A stretch of 64,000 bases of DNA from Merdimonas faecis. GTDB lineage: Bacteria; Bacillota; Clostridia; Lachnospirales; Lachnospiraceae. The stretch is taken from contig NZ_MIEH01000014.1 in the NCBI RefSeq assembly GCF_001754075.1, positions 1-64,000 on the forward strand, in the 5' to 3' direction. The notes beneath the pieces were generated by a model that was given only the letters and a program-made list of their open reading frames with translations, made no database searches and was not told the DNA's origin. The position numbers and the translations under genes are program-made. Of this stretch, positions 16,860 through 26,307 are shown one piece after another (the stretch's first letter is position 1; each line of letters starts with the position of its first letter).

Positions 16860-18140
16860 ATGTGGGTCGTAGACAAATACATTGATTACGTAAAAGAACA
16901 GACGATTGAGGATCCGAAGAAGAGCTGGGGGAAAATACTTCTGGGGTTCCAGGCCAATAAGCTTAGAACAAAGATTCTGCCAAAGAAAGGGCTGGCAAAG
17001 GGATATCAGAAGCTGGAGGCGATGATGATGTCTTTCGTGGCAGATGCACTGAGTCATTCGGAGAGTTATGTGTGGGGAAATATTTTTTCGCCCTGCGAGA
17101 TCACCCAGTGTTTTGGGCTTAGAACACTGTCCATCGAGTGCCTGGCCTGTTACCTGAGCGGATATCATCTGGAGGATTATTTCATTGACTATGCGCAGAA
17201 TACGGGGATTGCCCCGACACTGTGCTCCTATCATAAGACGTTCGTGGGCGCCATTGACAGTGACGCGGTGCCGGTACCTCAGTATGCGGTTACCACCTCT
17301 CTTTCCTGTGACGGGAATTTGAATACGTTTCGCTATCTGGAGAAAAAAAGAGGCGTGCCATTTACCTTCCTGGATGTGCCCTATGGTGATGACGAGGCCT
17401 CTGTGGAATATCTGGCCGGGCAGCTTGAGGAATTTACAGCTGAACTGGAGCGGCGGTTTGGCAGACGGTTTGAGGAAGACAAGCTGAAGGAGGCACTGCG
17501 GATCGAGAATGAGACCAGGAAGGAACTGATGCGTTTCTTCCAGCTGCAGAGTGAATATTATTATCCGGGAGAACTGATCAGTCATCTTTACATGATGATG
17601 GGGATGCATCTGCTGATCGGAACGCAGGAGTTTCTGGATCTGATCAGGTATATGAACGAAGAGATCAAGACATATCCGAAGTTCGAGGGAAAGAAAATCC
17701 TGTGGGTGCATCTTCTTCCGTTTTATCAGGAGAGCCTGAATCAGTGCTTTAATGGAAGCCAGGATTATCAGATCATTGCCAGTGACATCATTCTTGATTC
17801 CGTGGAAGAACTGGATCCGGAAAAGCCGTTCCATTCGCTGGCAAAAAAGATCATCCGGAACATGTACAATGGCTCCTACTTCCATAAGGCTCAGATGGTA
17901 GGGCAGCTTGCGGATACCCTTAAGCCGGATGCAGTGATCCAGTTCTGCCATTGGGGCTGTAAACAGTCTTCGGGAGGAAGTGTGCTTCTGAAAGAAGAGA
18001 TGCAGAAGAAGGGAATCCCTATGCTCATCCTGGACGGAGACGGCATTGATAAAAGGAACAGCCACGATGGACAGATCAAGACCAGGCTGGAGGCATTCTT
18101 AGAAATGTTAGACACAGAAAAGGAAGAGGAGACATTATGA
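16860..18140 (+). CDS. 2-hydroxyacyl-CoA dehydratase-like subunit (HgdB/DCCP family)
   Basis: The 426-residue protein belongs to the HgdB/FldC/DCCP superfamily. The region FSPCEITQCFGLRTLSIECL carries several cysteines near residues 78-98, where the family ligates an Fe-S cluster, and CHWGCKQSSGG is the typical late-Cys motif. Members either dehydrate 2-hydroxyacyl-CoA by ketyl radical chemistry or carry a double-cubane [8Fe-9S] cluster that drives hard reductions. No CoA-transferase lies nearby, which slightly favours the double-cubane type. The next gene overlaps by four bases and encodes the activase. Confidence 0.75.
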   Translation: MWVVDKYIDYVKEQTIEDPKKSWGKILLGFQANKLRTKILPKKGLAKGYQKLEAMMMSFVADALSHSESYVWGNIFSPCEITQCFGLRTLSIECLACYLSGYHLEDYFIDYAQNTGIAPTLCSYHKTFVGAIDSDAVPVPQYAVTTSLSCDGNLNTFRYLEKKRGVPFTFLDVPYGDDEASVEYLAGQLEEFTAELERRFGRRFEEDKLKEALRIENETRKELMRFFQLQSEYYYPGELISHLYMMMGMHLLIGTQEFLDLIRYMNEEIKTYPKFEGKKILWVHLLPFYQESLNQCFNGSQDYQIIASDIILDSVEELDPEKPFHSLAKKIIRNMYNGSYFHKAQMVGQLADTLKPDAVIQFCHWGCKQSSGGSVLLKEEMQKKGIPMLILDGDGIDKRNSHDGQIKTRLEAFLEMLDTEKEEETL

Positions 18141-19807
18141 TAGGATATATCTGCAAATATGCGCCTATTGAGGTATTTGAATCCATGGGCGTCAAGATGG
18201 AGAGGATCGAGCCTGAGGTGACCAATTTTAACCAGGCGGAGATCAAGATGCATCCCAATATCTGCAGCTTTGCCAAAGGGGTGCTGGAAGAGGTCATGGA
18301 AAAGGATTATGAAGGGGTCATCCTGACCACATGCTGCGACAGCATCCGAAGGCTGTATGATGTACTGAAGGAAGAGTTTCCGGATAAATTTATTTATATG
18401 CTGGATACGCCAAGACTTCTCAAAGAAGTGGGTGTCGGACTCTATGAATCCCGGATACGGGCAATGATCCGGGCGTATGAAGAGTTTTCCGGGAAATGTT
18501 TTGATGAGAAAGTATTTTTAGACTATATCAGGGATAAAGAAGAGAGCCAGCAGGCCGGAATGAAAGATCATACAGTCAATATCGGGATCCTGGGGGCAAG
18601 AGCCAACGACAGCATCTGCGAGATCCTGGAAAAAAGAAATGCGAATGTGGCATTTGACCTGACCTGTACCGGGCTTGGGAGAAAGCTTTTCTACGATGAG
18701 AAAGAGCCCTTAAGAGAATATGCCAGAGGTCTCCTTGGACAGTTCCCGTGTATGCGTATGGAGCAGGCGGCGGGAAGAGACGAGCTGATCCGTCGGTATG
18801 CAGACAGCGTGGACGGCGTCATCTACCACACGGTACAGTTCTGCGATAATTATGCTTATGAATATGCCTGGCTGAAAAGCTGGCTCAAGCGTCCGATGCT
18901 GCTTTTGGAGACAGATTATACGAAACAGAGCTACGGACAGATCCTGACGCGGATCGAGGCGTTTCTGGAGTCGCTTGGAAAAGATGCGATAAAGCCGGTA
19001 AAGAAGATGGAGGGAAAGAACGGTATGTATGTACTTGGAATCGACAGCGGATCCACATCCACCAATGCGGTAATCATGGATCAGGACAGAAATATCACGG
19101 CATTTTCTGTGGTGCGCACAGGCGCCAAATCAGGAGAGAGTGCAGACAAGGTTTTGGAAGAGGTGCTAGAGAAGGCGGGACTTTCCAGGGAGGATATCGC
19201 CTGGATCGTATCTACCGGATATGGCCGTGTCAGCATCCCTTTTGCGGATGAAAATGTGACGGAGATCAGCTGTCATGGCAAGGGGGCTCATTATTTCAAT
19301 CCGAAGATCCGGACGATCCTGGATATCGGCGGACAGGACAGCAAGGCAATCCGGTTAAGTGAAAACGGAGAAGTGAAAGACTTCGTCATGAATGACAAAT
19401 GTGCAGCGGGGACAGGAAGGTTTCTGGAAATGATCGCAAGAACGCTGGAGATCAGTCTGGACGAGATGGGAGCACTGGCGCTTACTTCCACGGAGAATAT
19501 CGAGATCACCAGCATGTGTTCTGTTTTTGCTGAGTCGGAGGTCATCTCTCTGATCGCAAACAACAAGGAAAAAAATGATATTGCAAATGGTGTCTGCAAT
19601 GCCATTGCGAATAAGGCATACGGGCTTCTTCGCAGGGCGGGAATGGAGCCAGACTTTATGATGACCGGAGGAGTGGCCAAGAACCCCGGTGTGGTGCGGG
19701 CTGTGGAACGCAAACTCGGTGCGGATCTCTACATTTGCCAGGAGCCGGAAATCGTGGGTGCCACGGGTGCGGCATTGTATGCATTGGAGCAGATGCAGGG
19801 AAAATAG
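18137..19807 (+). CDS. Dehydratase subunit fused to its ATP-dependent activase
   Basis: Residues about 1-285 resemble a second HgdB-type subunit (VILTTCCDSIRRLYDVL, then VAFDLTCTGLGRK). Residues about 295-556 are a BcrA/BadF/HgdC ATPase with ASKHA motifs LGIDSGSTSTNAV and TILDIGGQDSK, and the bridging-cluster cysteines in DKCAAGTGRFLE and SMCSVFAESE. The activase couples ATP hydrolysis to low-potential electron transfer into its partner. The reading frame is continuous, so reductase and substrate-type modules are tied in one chain. The four-base ATGA overlap with the previous gene indicates translational coupling. Confidence 0.8.
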   Translation: MIGYICKYAPIEVFESMGVKMERIEPEVTNFNQAEIKMHPNICSFAKGVLEEVMEKDYEGVILTTCCDSIRRLYDVLKEEFPDKFIYMLDTPRLLKEVGVGLYESRIRAMIRAYEEFSGKCFDEKVFLDYIRDKEESQQAGMKDHTVNIGILGARANDSICEILEKRNANVAFDLTCTGLGRKLFYDEKEPLREYARGLLGQFPCMRMEQAAGRDELIRRYADSVDGVIYHTVQFCDNYAYEYAWLKSWLKRPMLLLETDYTKQSYGQILTRIEAFLESLGKDAIKPVKKMEGKNGMYVLGIDSGSTSTNAVIMDQDRNITAFSVVRTGAKSGESADKVLEEVLEKAGLSREDIAWIVSTGYGRVSIPFADENVTEISCHGKGAHYFNPKIRTILDIGGQDSKAIRLSENGEVKDFVMNDKCAAGTGRFLEMIARTLEISLDEMGALALTSTENIEITSMCSVFAESEVISLIANNKEKNDIANGVCNAIANKAYGLLRRAGMEPDFMMTGGVAKNPGVVRAVERKLGADLYICQEPEIVGATGAALYALEQMQGK

Positions 19808-19839
19808 AAGTGAGATTTAAATACGGCTATAAATAGTCA

Positions 19840-19875
19840 GGGGAACGGCGGCCGCCGTTCCCCATTGCTTTTTAT
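19840..19875. terminator. Perfect-palindrome terminator
   Basis: GGGGAACGGCGG (19840-19851) pairs without mismatch with CCGCCGTTCCCC (19852-19863), followed by ATTGCTTTTTATT. It separates the activase from the convergent MATE gene. Confidence 0.85.
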
Positions 19876-19883
19876 TATGCCGG

Positions 19884-21233
19884 TTATGCCAGCAGCTTTT
19901 TCTTCCGCCGGAAGTAATAGGGAAGCAAAAACAGCGCCGTTGCGCCCCAGGCAAGGGGATAACTGTACAAAAGTGTGGATAACTCTCCGGTCATCGGTGT
20001 GACAAAGAGGATCCAGGAAAGCCGGATGAGAAGCACACCGCCCATGGTAATGGTCGTGGGGATCAGGACGTCTCCGATTCCCCGGAGAGCGCCAGAGAAG
20101 ATTTCTACAAATATGTAAATAATATAGCTGGGCGTGATAAGTCTTAACATATATACGCCGATGTCGATGACGGACGGATCCGTGGTGAAAGCGTAGTACA
20201 GCGGCCGGCAGCAGACAAACAGAAAGACCAGCAGGACACAGGAAAGACCCAGGGCCATGGCAAGGCATACCCGGACACTTTTCTGGATGCGGTCAAACCT
20301 GCGGGCTCCGAAGTTCTGACCGGCAAAGGTGGCAATAGTGATGCCGAAGGATCCGCTGATGGTCCAGAAAATGGCGTCCATTTTTCCAAAAGCGGCCCAG
20401 GCGGCGGCAGTGTCCGTGCCGAAGTTGTTGATAGCTGCCTGGATGATGATGTTGGAAATACTGTATGCACAGGACTGCAGTCCTCCGGGAAGACCAATGC
20501 GGAATTCTGCCCGCAGAAGATCGGGGTGGATACGTATGGCCCGAAGGCGCAGTTTTAAAAGGTCATAGGACTTCATGAGAGACCGGGTGACAAGTGCCGC
20601 GCTGACTGCCTGAGAAATTACGGTAGCGATAGCGGCGCCGGCGATCCCCATATTAAGGACTACGACCGTAAAGAGGTCCAGTACAATATTCAAAAAACAG
20701 CATACGATCAGATAATAGAGCGGACGTTTGGAGTCGCCCAGGGCACGCATGATCGCAGATCCCATGTTGTAGATCAGGGTAAATATGATGCCCAGGAAGT
20801 AAATCCGCAGATACAGGATAGAATCCGGGATCGTATCTGCCGGTGTCTTCAGAAGACGAAGAAGTCCCGGCGTTGCAAACCATCCAATAATAGAGATCAG
20901 AATACTGGCGATGATAGAAAAGGCATACGCCGTATGTAATCCCTTATTCAGATTTTTTTCATCTTTTGCACCGTAATACTGCGCGATGATGACGGTGGCA
21001 CCCGATGAAAGACCGGTGAAAAATCCGATTACAAAGTTAGAAAGTACAGCGGCAGAACCGCCGACACTGGCCAGGGCCTGCTTCCCCACAAAACGGCCCA
21101 CGATCACGGCATCGACAGTATTGTACAGCTGCTGAAAGAGCGTGCCGACCATGATCGGAAAGAAAAAAATCAGAAGTTGTTTCCAGATCACCCCATCGGT
21201 GATCGGATTCGAAGTTTTGCTCTCAGTGTTCAT
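19884..21233 (-). CDS. MATE-family efflux transporter
   Basis: The 449-residue protein has about twelve hydrophobic segments and MATE hallmarks: FFPIMVGTLFQQLYNTVDA at the start, GSAIMRALGDSKRPL in the first half and GALRGIGDVLIPT in the second. MATE pumps export cationic drugs or metabolites using sodium or proton gradients. It is a single-gene unit with its own upstream region, and the substrate is unknown. Confidence 0.92.
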   Translation of the reverse strand: MNTESKTSNPITDGVIWKQLLIFFFPIMVGTLFQQLYNTVDAVIVGRFVGKQALASVGGSAAVLSNFVIGFFTGLSSGATVIIAQYYGAKDEKNLNKGLHTAYAFSIIASILISIIGWFATPGLLRLLKTPADTIPDSILYLRIYFLGIIFTLIYNMGSAIMRALGDSKRPLYYLIVCCFLNIVLDLFTVVVLNMGIAGAAIATVISQAVSAALVTRSLMKSYDLLKLRLRAIRIHPDLLRAEFRIGLPGGLQSCAYSISNIIIQAAINNFGTDTAAAWAAFGKMDAIFWTISGSFGITIATFAGQNFGARRFDRIQKSVRVCLAMALGLSCVLLVFLFVCCRPLYYAFTTDPSVIDIGVYMLRLITPSYIIYIFVEIFSGALRGIGDVLIPTTITMGGVLLIRLSWILFVTPMTGELSTLLYSYPLAWGATALFLLPYYFRRKKKLLA

Positions 21234-21379
21234 ACCAAATCACTCCTAAAGATTTTCAATGCGGGTAATGTTTCTATAAAATAATTGCCCGCTATTATTT
21301 ATCATATCATTAAGAAATTGCTTTATAAAGCGATTTTTGGTAAAATGAGAGAGAAAGTGTAGAAAAAAGGAGATACTGC

Positions 21380-21961
21380 ATGGAAAAGTATGAAGAGCCC
21401 CATTATAAGTGGGAAACGATCGAAGATCAGGTTTATCCCTGGATCAAAAATGAACTGACAGACACCCAGGCTTTGAATGGAAAACATTTTTCTGAGAAAG
21501 ATGCGCCTGTGGTGGTATTCCTGGGAGAACTTAAGATTATATTTGTTATAAAGAGAAACGCAGATGTGTTTGAGGTGCTGAAGGATTCCATGCTTCCGCC
21601 GGGGTGCGATATTGAGGATGTATACCGCAAGGCCTGTGAAAATCTGGTGCGGGATGTGGAGTTTGTGATCGGAAATACCTGGTACGGTGCGTTTGCCGTT
21701 CTGGCGGACGGACATCATGAAGCCAGTGCCCTTTGCCTGAAGCATATCTGGCAGGTGTGCGTGGATAAATTAAAGGATGACCTGATCATCATTGCGCCGG
21801 CAAAAGACACGGTTCTTTTTGCACCTGCGGGACAGCCGGAAGTGGTAAAAAAGATGGAGGATCATGCAAAAATGGCCTATGACCAGAGTGAAGACCAGAT
21901 CAGCCTGGAGAAGCTTCGTTTTCTGGCAGACAGAAGGGAACTGGTGATCTATGAAGCTTAA
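21380..21961 (+). CDS. DUF5688/DUF1444-like hypothetical protein
   Basis: The 193-residue soluble protein has a C-terminal half (DDLIIIAPAKDTVLFAPAGQ and QISLEKLRFLADRRELVIYE) resembling uncharacterised clostridial DUF5688/DUF1444 proteins. I am unsure of the family. AAAGGAGA lies upstream of the ATG. Its end overlaps the next gene by 11 bases, so the two are translationally coupled. Function unknown. Confidence 0.65.
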   Translation: MEKYEEPHYKWETIEDQVYPWIKNELTDTQALNGKHFSEKDAPVVVFLGELKIIFVIKRNADVFEVLKDSMLPPGCDIEDVYRKACENLVRDVEFVIGNTWYGAFAVLADGHHEASALCLKHIWQVCVDKLKDDLIIIAPAKDTVLFAPAGQPEVVKKMEDHAKMAYDQSEDQISLEKLRFLADRRELVIYEA

Positions 21962-22778
21962 GGTGCAGATGATCGGTGTGGACCTGGACGGGACTTTGCT
22001 GACTACGGATAAAAAGCTGTTTCCCTATACGGCTTCGGTGCTTAAGGATGCGGCGGGACAGGGGAAGATTGTTTTGCCTGTTACCGGCCGTCCGCTGTGC
22101 GGTGTACCGGAGGAACTGCTGGCACTCCCCGGAATACGGTATGTGATTTCGGCAAACGGCGGGAGGATCGTGGACCGGAAGGAGGAGAAGATCCTGCATG
22201 AAGATCTTCTGCCGGCGGAGACGGCCCGCAGGATCTTGAACATTATGGGAGAGTATGATGCGATGAGGGAAGTCTATTACGATGGGATCGGATATGCACC
22301 CCGCGAATGTCTGGAGAGGATCCATACCTATCTTTCCTATCCGCCGATGGCGGAATATGTAGTATCTACCCGGATACCGGTTGACGATGTAATGGTAAAA
22401 TTTGAGCAGGAAAAGCGTGGCGTGGATAAGCTGCAGGGACTGTTTGCCAAGGCCGGGGAGAGGGATGAGGCGCTTGAAAGGATCAGACAGATTCCTGGTA
22501 CTGCAGTGACCAGTGTTCTGGAAAGAAATATTGAGGTGAATGCCGGGGGCGTCAATAAAGGGAAGGCAGTCCGGCTGCTGGCCAGGATGCTTGAGATCCC
22601 GCTGGCGGAGGTGCTGGTATTTGGCGATGCGGCCAACGATATACAGATGGTCCGGGAGGCAGGGATCGGCGTTGCGGTAGCAAACGCTGTCCATGAGGTA
22701 AAAGAAGCCGCAGATTATGTGACAGGATCCAATGATGAAGAGGGAGCTGCAAAGTTCATCGAGAAGTATGTTCTTTAA
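21951..22778 (+). CDS. HAD-superfamily Cof-type phosphatase
   Basis: The 275-residue protein has HAD motif I GVDLDGTLLT (nucleophile Asp), motif II VTGRP, motif III NKGKAV and motif IV FGDAANDIQM. The C2-type cap between residues about 85 and 195 identifies the Cof subfamily. Such enzymes dephosphorylate sugar phosphates or flavin nucleotides. It is coupled to the preceding gene and lies 20 bases before uppP. Confidence 0.9.
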   Translation: MKLKVQMIGVDLDGTLLTTDKKLFPYTASVLKDAAGQGKIVLPVTGRPLCGVPEELLALPGIRYVISANGGRIVDRKEEKILHEDLLPAETARRILNIMGEYDAMREVYYDGIGYAPRECLERIHTYLSYPPMAEYVVSTRIPVDDVMVKFEQEKRGVDKLQGLFAKAGERDEALERIRQIPGTAVTSVLERNIEVNAGGVNKGKAVRLLARMLEIPLAEVLVFGDAANDIQMVREAGIGVAVANAVHEVKEAADYVTGSNDEEGAAKFIEKYVL

Positions 22779-22798
22779 ACCATAGAAGGGAGAGGCAA

Positions 22799-23626
22799 AT
22801 GTTAGACGTATTAAAAGTAATTATTCTTGGGATTGTAGAAGGGATCACGGAGTGGCTGCCGGTCAGCAGTACCGGACATCTGATCCTGGTAGGGGATCTT
22901 TTGTCCCCTGGTATGAGCGATGAGTTTATGGAAATGTTCAACGTGGTGATCCAGCTTGGTGCGATTATGGCCGTAGTGGTCTTGTATTTTCATAAACTGA
23001 ATCCATTTTCGCCGAAGAAAACGGAGCGCCAGAAGATGCTGACATGGCAGATGTGGATCAAGGTGCTGATTGCATCTGTTCCGGCGGCAGTGATCGGACT
23101 TCTGTTTAACGACGTGCTGGACCGCCTGTTTTACAAACCGCTGCCGGTGGCGATCATGCTGATTGTCTACGGTATCTTATTCATTATCGTTGAAAACCGG
23201 AATGCAGGGAAAAAACCGTCCGTGACAAAGATTTCACAGTTAAGTATACAGATGCTTCTGTGGATTGGATTTTTCCAGATGCTGGCGTTGATTCCGGGAA
23301 CCTCAAGATCAGGGGCGACGATCGTTGGAGCGTTGATCATCGGGGTGTCCAGAGAAGTGGCGGCAGAGTTTACCTTTTTTCTGGCGATTCCGGTTATGTT
23401 CGGCGCCAGCCTTCTGAAGCTGATCGGGTTCGGCTTTTCCTTTACGGGAGGCGAGCTTGGGTACCTGCTTTTGGGCTGTGTGGTATCCTTTGTTGTCTCC
23501 GTAGTGGCGATCAAATTTTTGATGGGTTATATCAAGCAGCATGATTTCAAAGTGTTTGGATATTACCGGATCGTGCTGGGTGGGCTGATCATCGTTGTAG
23601 CATTGATTCAGCTGGCTTTAGGTTAG
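22799..23626 (+). CDS. uppP: Undecaprenyl-diphosphatase
   Basis: The 275-residue membrane protein has both UppP/BacA signatures: GIVEGITEWLPVSSTGHLI with the catalytic Glu and Ser near residues 15-30, and PGTSRSGATIVGALIIG at about residues 165-181. It recycles undecaprenyl diphosphate for wall synthesis and gives some bacitracin resistance. About eight membrane segments are visible. It is probably cotranscribed with the upstream HAD phosphatase. Confidence 0.95.
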   Translation: MLDVLKVIILGIVEGITEWLPVSSTGHLILVGDLLSPGMSDEFMEMFNVVIQLGAIMAVVVLYFHKLNPFSPKKTERQKMLTWQMWIKVLIASVPAAVIGLLFNDVLDRLFYKPLPVAIMLIVYGILFIIVENRNAGKKPSVTKISQLSIQMLLWIGFFQMLALIPGTSRSGATIVGALIIGVSREVAAEFTFFLAIPVMFGASLLKLIGFGFSFTGGELGYLLLGCVVSFVVSVVAIKFLMGYIKQHDFKVFGYYRIVLGGLIIVVALIQLALG

Positions 23627-23710
23627 GGCTTGCTTTTTGTTAAAAACATGTTATAATTATGAGAACGATTTGTATGTTTATGCAAAGAGAAAGCGAATGG
23701 AGGGAATGTT

Positions 23711-24595
23711 ATGAAAAAGAAATTAGCTTTGGGCCTTGCCCTGATCCTTGCCTGCGGTACACTGGCAGGATGCGGCGGAAGCAGCGACAGTTCAGAAGGA
23801 TCTTCTGAGGGGTCCGGAGATGGAAGTGTAACAGCAAAGGTCATTGATATCGACCTTACAAGTGAGGAATATGCATTTGGTGTGGATAAGAACCAGCCGG
23901 AGCTTCTGGATCAGGTAAATGGTTTTATTGCCAAGATCCAGGAAGACGGCACCTTTGATGAAATCTGCGATAAATACTTCGGAGGCGGAGAACCTGAGGC
24001 AGTAGAGTCAGCTGAGCTGGATTCTTCTAAGGATCAGCTGGTGGTGGCTACAAATGCAGCGTTTGAACCGTTTGAGTATACGAAGGGTGACCAGTATTAC
24101 GGAATTGATATGGAGATTGCGGCACTCCTGGCAGAAGAGCTGGGACAGGAGCTGGTAATCCAGAACATGGATTTTGATGCGGTATGTCTGTCTGTAGGAC
24201 AGCAGAAATGTGACATCGCCATGGCAGGTCTTACCATCAATGAGGAAAGAGAGGAGTACGTAACCTTCTCTGATCCATATTATCAGGCATCTCAGCGTCT
24301 GGTAGTACGCAGCGATGACAGTGCTTTTGATGACTGTGAGGATGCAGATGCTGTAGCAGCTAAGCTCGGTGAACTGGAGTCTTCTGATAAGATTGGTGTA
24401 CAGCAGGGAACGACCGGACAGTATTATGTAGAAGGCGATGAGGAATGGGGATTCGATGGCCTTCCGGCAGAATGTGTTCCGTATAAGAGCGGTTCACTGG
24501 CGGTACAGGATCTTTTGAATGGCAATATCCAGTATGTGATCATTGATGCGGCTCCGGCAGCAGCGATTACAGAAGCCATCAATGAGATGCAGTAG
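23711..24595 (+). CDS. Amino-acid-binding lipoprotein, apparently circularly permuted
   Basis: A lipobox (LAGC, about residues 17-20) and a Ser/Gly-rich linker precede the mature domain. Residues about 48-85 (YAFGVDKNQPELLDQVNGFI, then DGTFDEICDKYFG) look like the final segment of family-3 binding proteins, yet they sit at the N-terminus. The usual N-terminal strand (LVVATNAAFEPFEY) begins only near residue 105. The protein ends at AAPAAAITEAIN, just where that final segment would normally start. The ligand is probably a polar amino acid. It feeds the permease and ATPase downstream, and an intervening hairpin may lower their expression. Confidence 0.85.
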   Translation: MKKKLALGLALILACGTLAGCGGSSDSSEGSSEGSGDGSVTAKVIDIDLTSEEYAFGVDKNQPELLDQVNGFIAKIQEDGTFDEICDKYFGGGEPEAVESAELDSSKDQLVVATNAAFEPFEYTKGDQYYGIDMEIAALLAEELGQELVIQNMDFDAVCLSVGQQKCDIAMAGLTINEEREEYVTFSDPYYQASQRLVVRSDDSAFDDCEDADAVAAKLGELESSDKIGVQQGTTGQYYVEGDEEWGFDGLPAECVPYKSGSLAVQDLLNGNIQYVIIDAAPAAAITEAINEMQ

Positions 24596-24619
24596 GAAGA
24601 GTTCAGAAAGAAAGGAAGA

Positions 24620-24657
24620 GGAAGGCAGTCTTTTTCGATGGCGCCTTCCTTTTTTTG
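24620..24657 (+). terminator. Partial terminator inside the amino-acid importer operon
   Basis: GGAAGGC (24620-24626) pairs with GCCTTCC (24643-24649), followed by eight T. It lies between the binding-protein and permease genes, where such hairpins commonly raise the binding protein over the membrane parts. Confidence 0.75.
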
Positions 24658-24670
24658 AGAAGGGAAGACT

Positions 24671-25381
24671 ATGGGAAATTTTGGTCAGAAAGTAGACAAG
24701 TTTATGGAGATATTTCTGGAGCAGAATGGCTATGTAAAAGTCGTGGAAGGACTCCAGAATACATTGTTGATTGCGGTGACGGGTCTTGTCATTGGTATCC
24801 TGATCGGCACGATCATCGCAACGGTGCGGGTGCTGCCGAAATATAAACGGCTGCCCAGGATCTTAAACGGAATCTGTGGCTTTTATGTGGCTTTGTTCAG
24901 GGGAACACCGATGGTAGTGCAGCTGCTGGTATTTTACTATGTACTGCTTCCGATCCTTGGCTGGCAGATTACCGGTGTCCAGGTAGCTATGCTGGTGTTC
25001 GGACTAAACAGTGGCGCTTACATATCGGAGATCATGCGGAGTGGAATCCAGTCGGTAGATCCAGGTCAGATGGAAGCAGGAAGAGCTGTGGGATTAAGCT
25101 TTGGAACCAGCATGATAAAGATCGTGATTCCACAGGCGGTTAAAAACATCCTGCCGACGCTGGGAAATGAGTTCATTTCACTGATTAAGGAAACATCGGT
25201 GGTCAGTTTCGTGGGAGCGGCGGATCTGTATGTAGCGTTTAACTATATTGGAAGTAACAGCTACGAGTTTATGGTTCCGTACCTGGTGATGGCGTTGATC
25301 TACATCCTGCTGGTACTGGTGATCACGCTGCTGATAAAAATCATGGAAAGGAGCCTGAAGAAGAGTGATAGACGTAATTAA
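24671..25381 (+). CDS. Amino-acid ABC importer permease
   Basis: The 236-residue protein has about five hydrophobic segments and the HisM/GlnP signatures [10 protein letters not shown] and [25 protein letters not shown], the latter being the coupling loop to the ATPase. It forms the channel for polar amino acids delivered by the upstream lipoprotein. Its end overlaps the ATPase gene by 17 bases. Confidence 0.9.
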   Translation: MGNFGQKVDKFMEIFLEQNGYVKVVEGLQNTLLIAVTGLVIGILIGTIIATVRVLPKYKRLPRILNGICGFYVALFRGTPMVVQLLVFYYVLLPILGWQITGVQVAMLVFGLNSGAYISEIMRSGIQSVDPGQMEAGRAVGLSFGTSMIKIVIPQAVKNILPTLGNEFISLIKETSVVSFVGAADLYVAFNYIGSNSYEFMVPYLVMALIYILLVLVITLLIKIMERSLKKSDRRN

Positions 25382-26192
25382 TCTGAAAAAGGACTTTGGC
25401 GAGATACAGGTGCTTAAGGGAATTGATATCACGATCAATAAAGGAGATATCGTGGCGGTGCTCGGGCCTTCCGGCTCCGGAAAGAGTACATTTCTCAGAT
25501 GCCTGAACTGTATGGAGGATCCGACCTCTGGAAGTATTATCTTTAATGGCGTGGATATTGCTGACATGAGAGTAGACATTAACGTACACAGACGCCATAT
25601 GGGAATGGTGTTCCAGCATTTTAATCTATTTCAGAATAAGACGGTGCTGCAGAATGTGATGATGGCTCCGGCATATCTGAAGTGTAAGGATATAAAGAAG
25701 GCGAAACGGGAAAACCGGAAGACTCAGTTTGGAAATCTTTTCCGGGGAGCGCAAAAAAAGGAACTGATCCCCATTGAGAAGACAAAGGAGCAGATCATAA
25801 AGGAGACCCGTGAACGGGCAATGGAGCTTCTGAAGCGGATAGGACTGGATGATAAAGCGGATGCATATCCGTCCACACTTTCCGGCGGACAGAAACAGAG
25901 AGTGGCGATCATACGGTCACTGGCAATGGACCCGGATGTGATACTTTTTGATGAGCCGACATCTGCCCTGGACCCCGAGATGGTAGGGGAGGTTCTGGAT
26001 CTGATGAAGGAGCTGGCAAGAGACGGCATGACCATGGTAGTAGTTACTCATGAGATGGGATTTGCAAGAGAGGTGGCTTCCAGAGTGATCTTTATGGATG
26101 AAGGAATGATCAAAGAAGAGGCTCCGCCGGAAGAATTTTTTGAGCATCCGAAGGATCCAAGACTTCAGGAATTTTTATCCAAAATCTTATAG
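25365..26192 (+). CDS. Amino-acid ABC importer ATPase with an extra charged insertion
   Basis: Walker [10 protein letters not shown], signature LSGGQKQR, Walker [15 protein letters not shown] and [13 protein letters not shown] place it with GlnQ/HisP. At 275 residues it is about 35 longer than usual because of a Lys/Glu-rich insertion between residues about 108 and 150 ([18 protein letters not shown], then [17 protein letters not shown]), before the signature motif. Translation starts at GTG 25365, inside the permease gene. Confidence 0.9.
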   Translation: MIDVINLKKDFGEIQVLKGIDITINKGDIVAVLGPSGSGKSTFLRCLNCMEDPTSGSIIFNGVDIADMRVDINVHRRHMGMVFQHFNLFQNKTVLQNVMMAPAYLKCKDIKKAKRENRKTQFGNLFRGAQKKELIPIEKTKEQIIKETRERAMELLKRIGLDDKADAYPSTLSGGQKQRVAIIRSLAMDPDVILFDEPTSALDPEMVGEVLDLMKELARDGMTMVVVTHEMGFAREVASRVIFMDEGMIKEEAPPEEFFEHPKDPRLQEFLSKIL

Positions 26193-26219
26193 TCATTTGA
26201 AAATTACGGAAAACAAAAA

Positions 26220-26260
26220 GACAGAATCCATGGGGAATGGGTTCTGTCCTTTTTGTTTTG
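26220..26260 (+). terminator. Terminator of the amino-acid importer operon
   Basis: GACAGAA (26220-26226) pairs with TTCTGTC (26242-26248), with inner C/G pairs, followed by CTTTTTGTTTTG. Confidence 0.8.
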
Positions 26261-26307
26261 CGCATTAACATAAGGGAAAATATGTCATAAAAAGGTAATT
26301 GTTCTGT

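Noticed and set aside
16842-18065. Open frame of 407 codons on the minus strand
   Set aside because: Antisense to the dehydratase subunit, which has clear family motifs; the antisense product has none.
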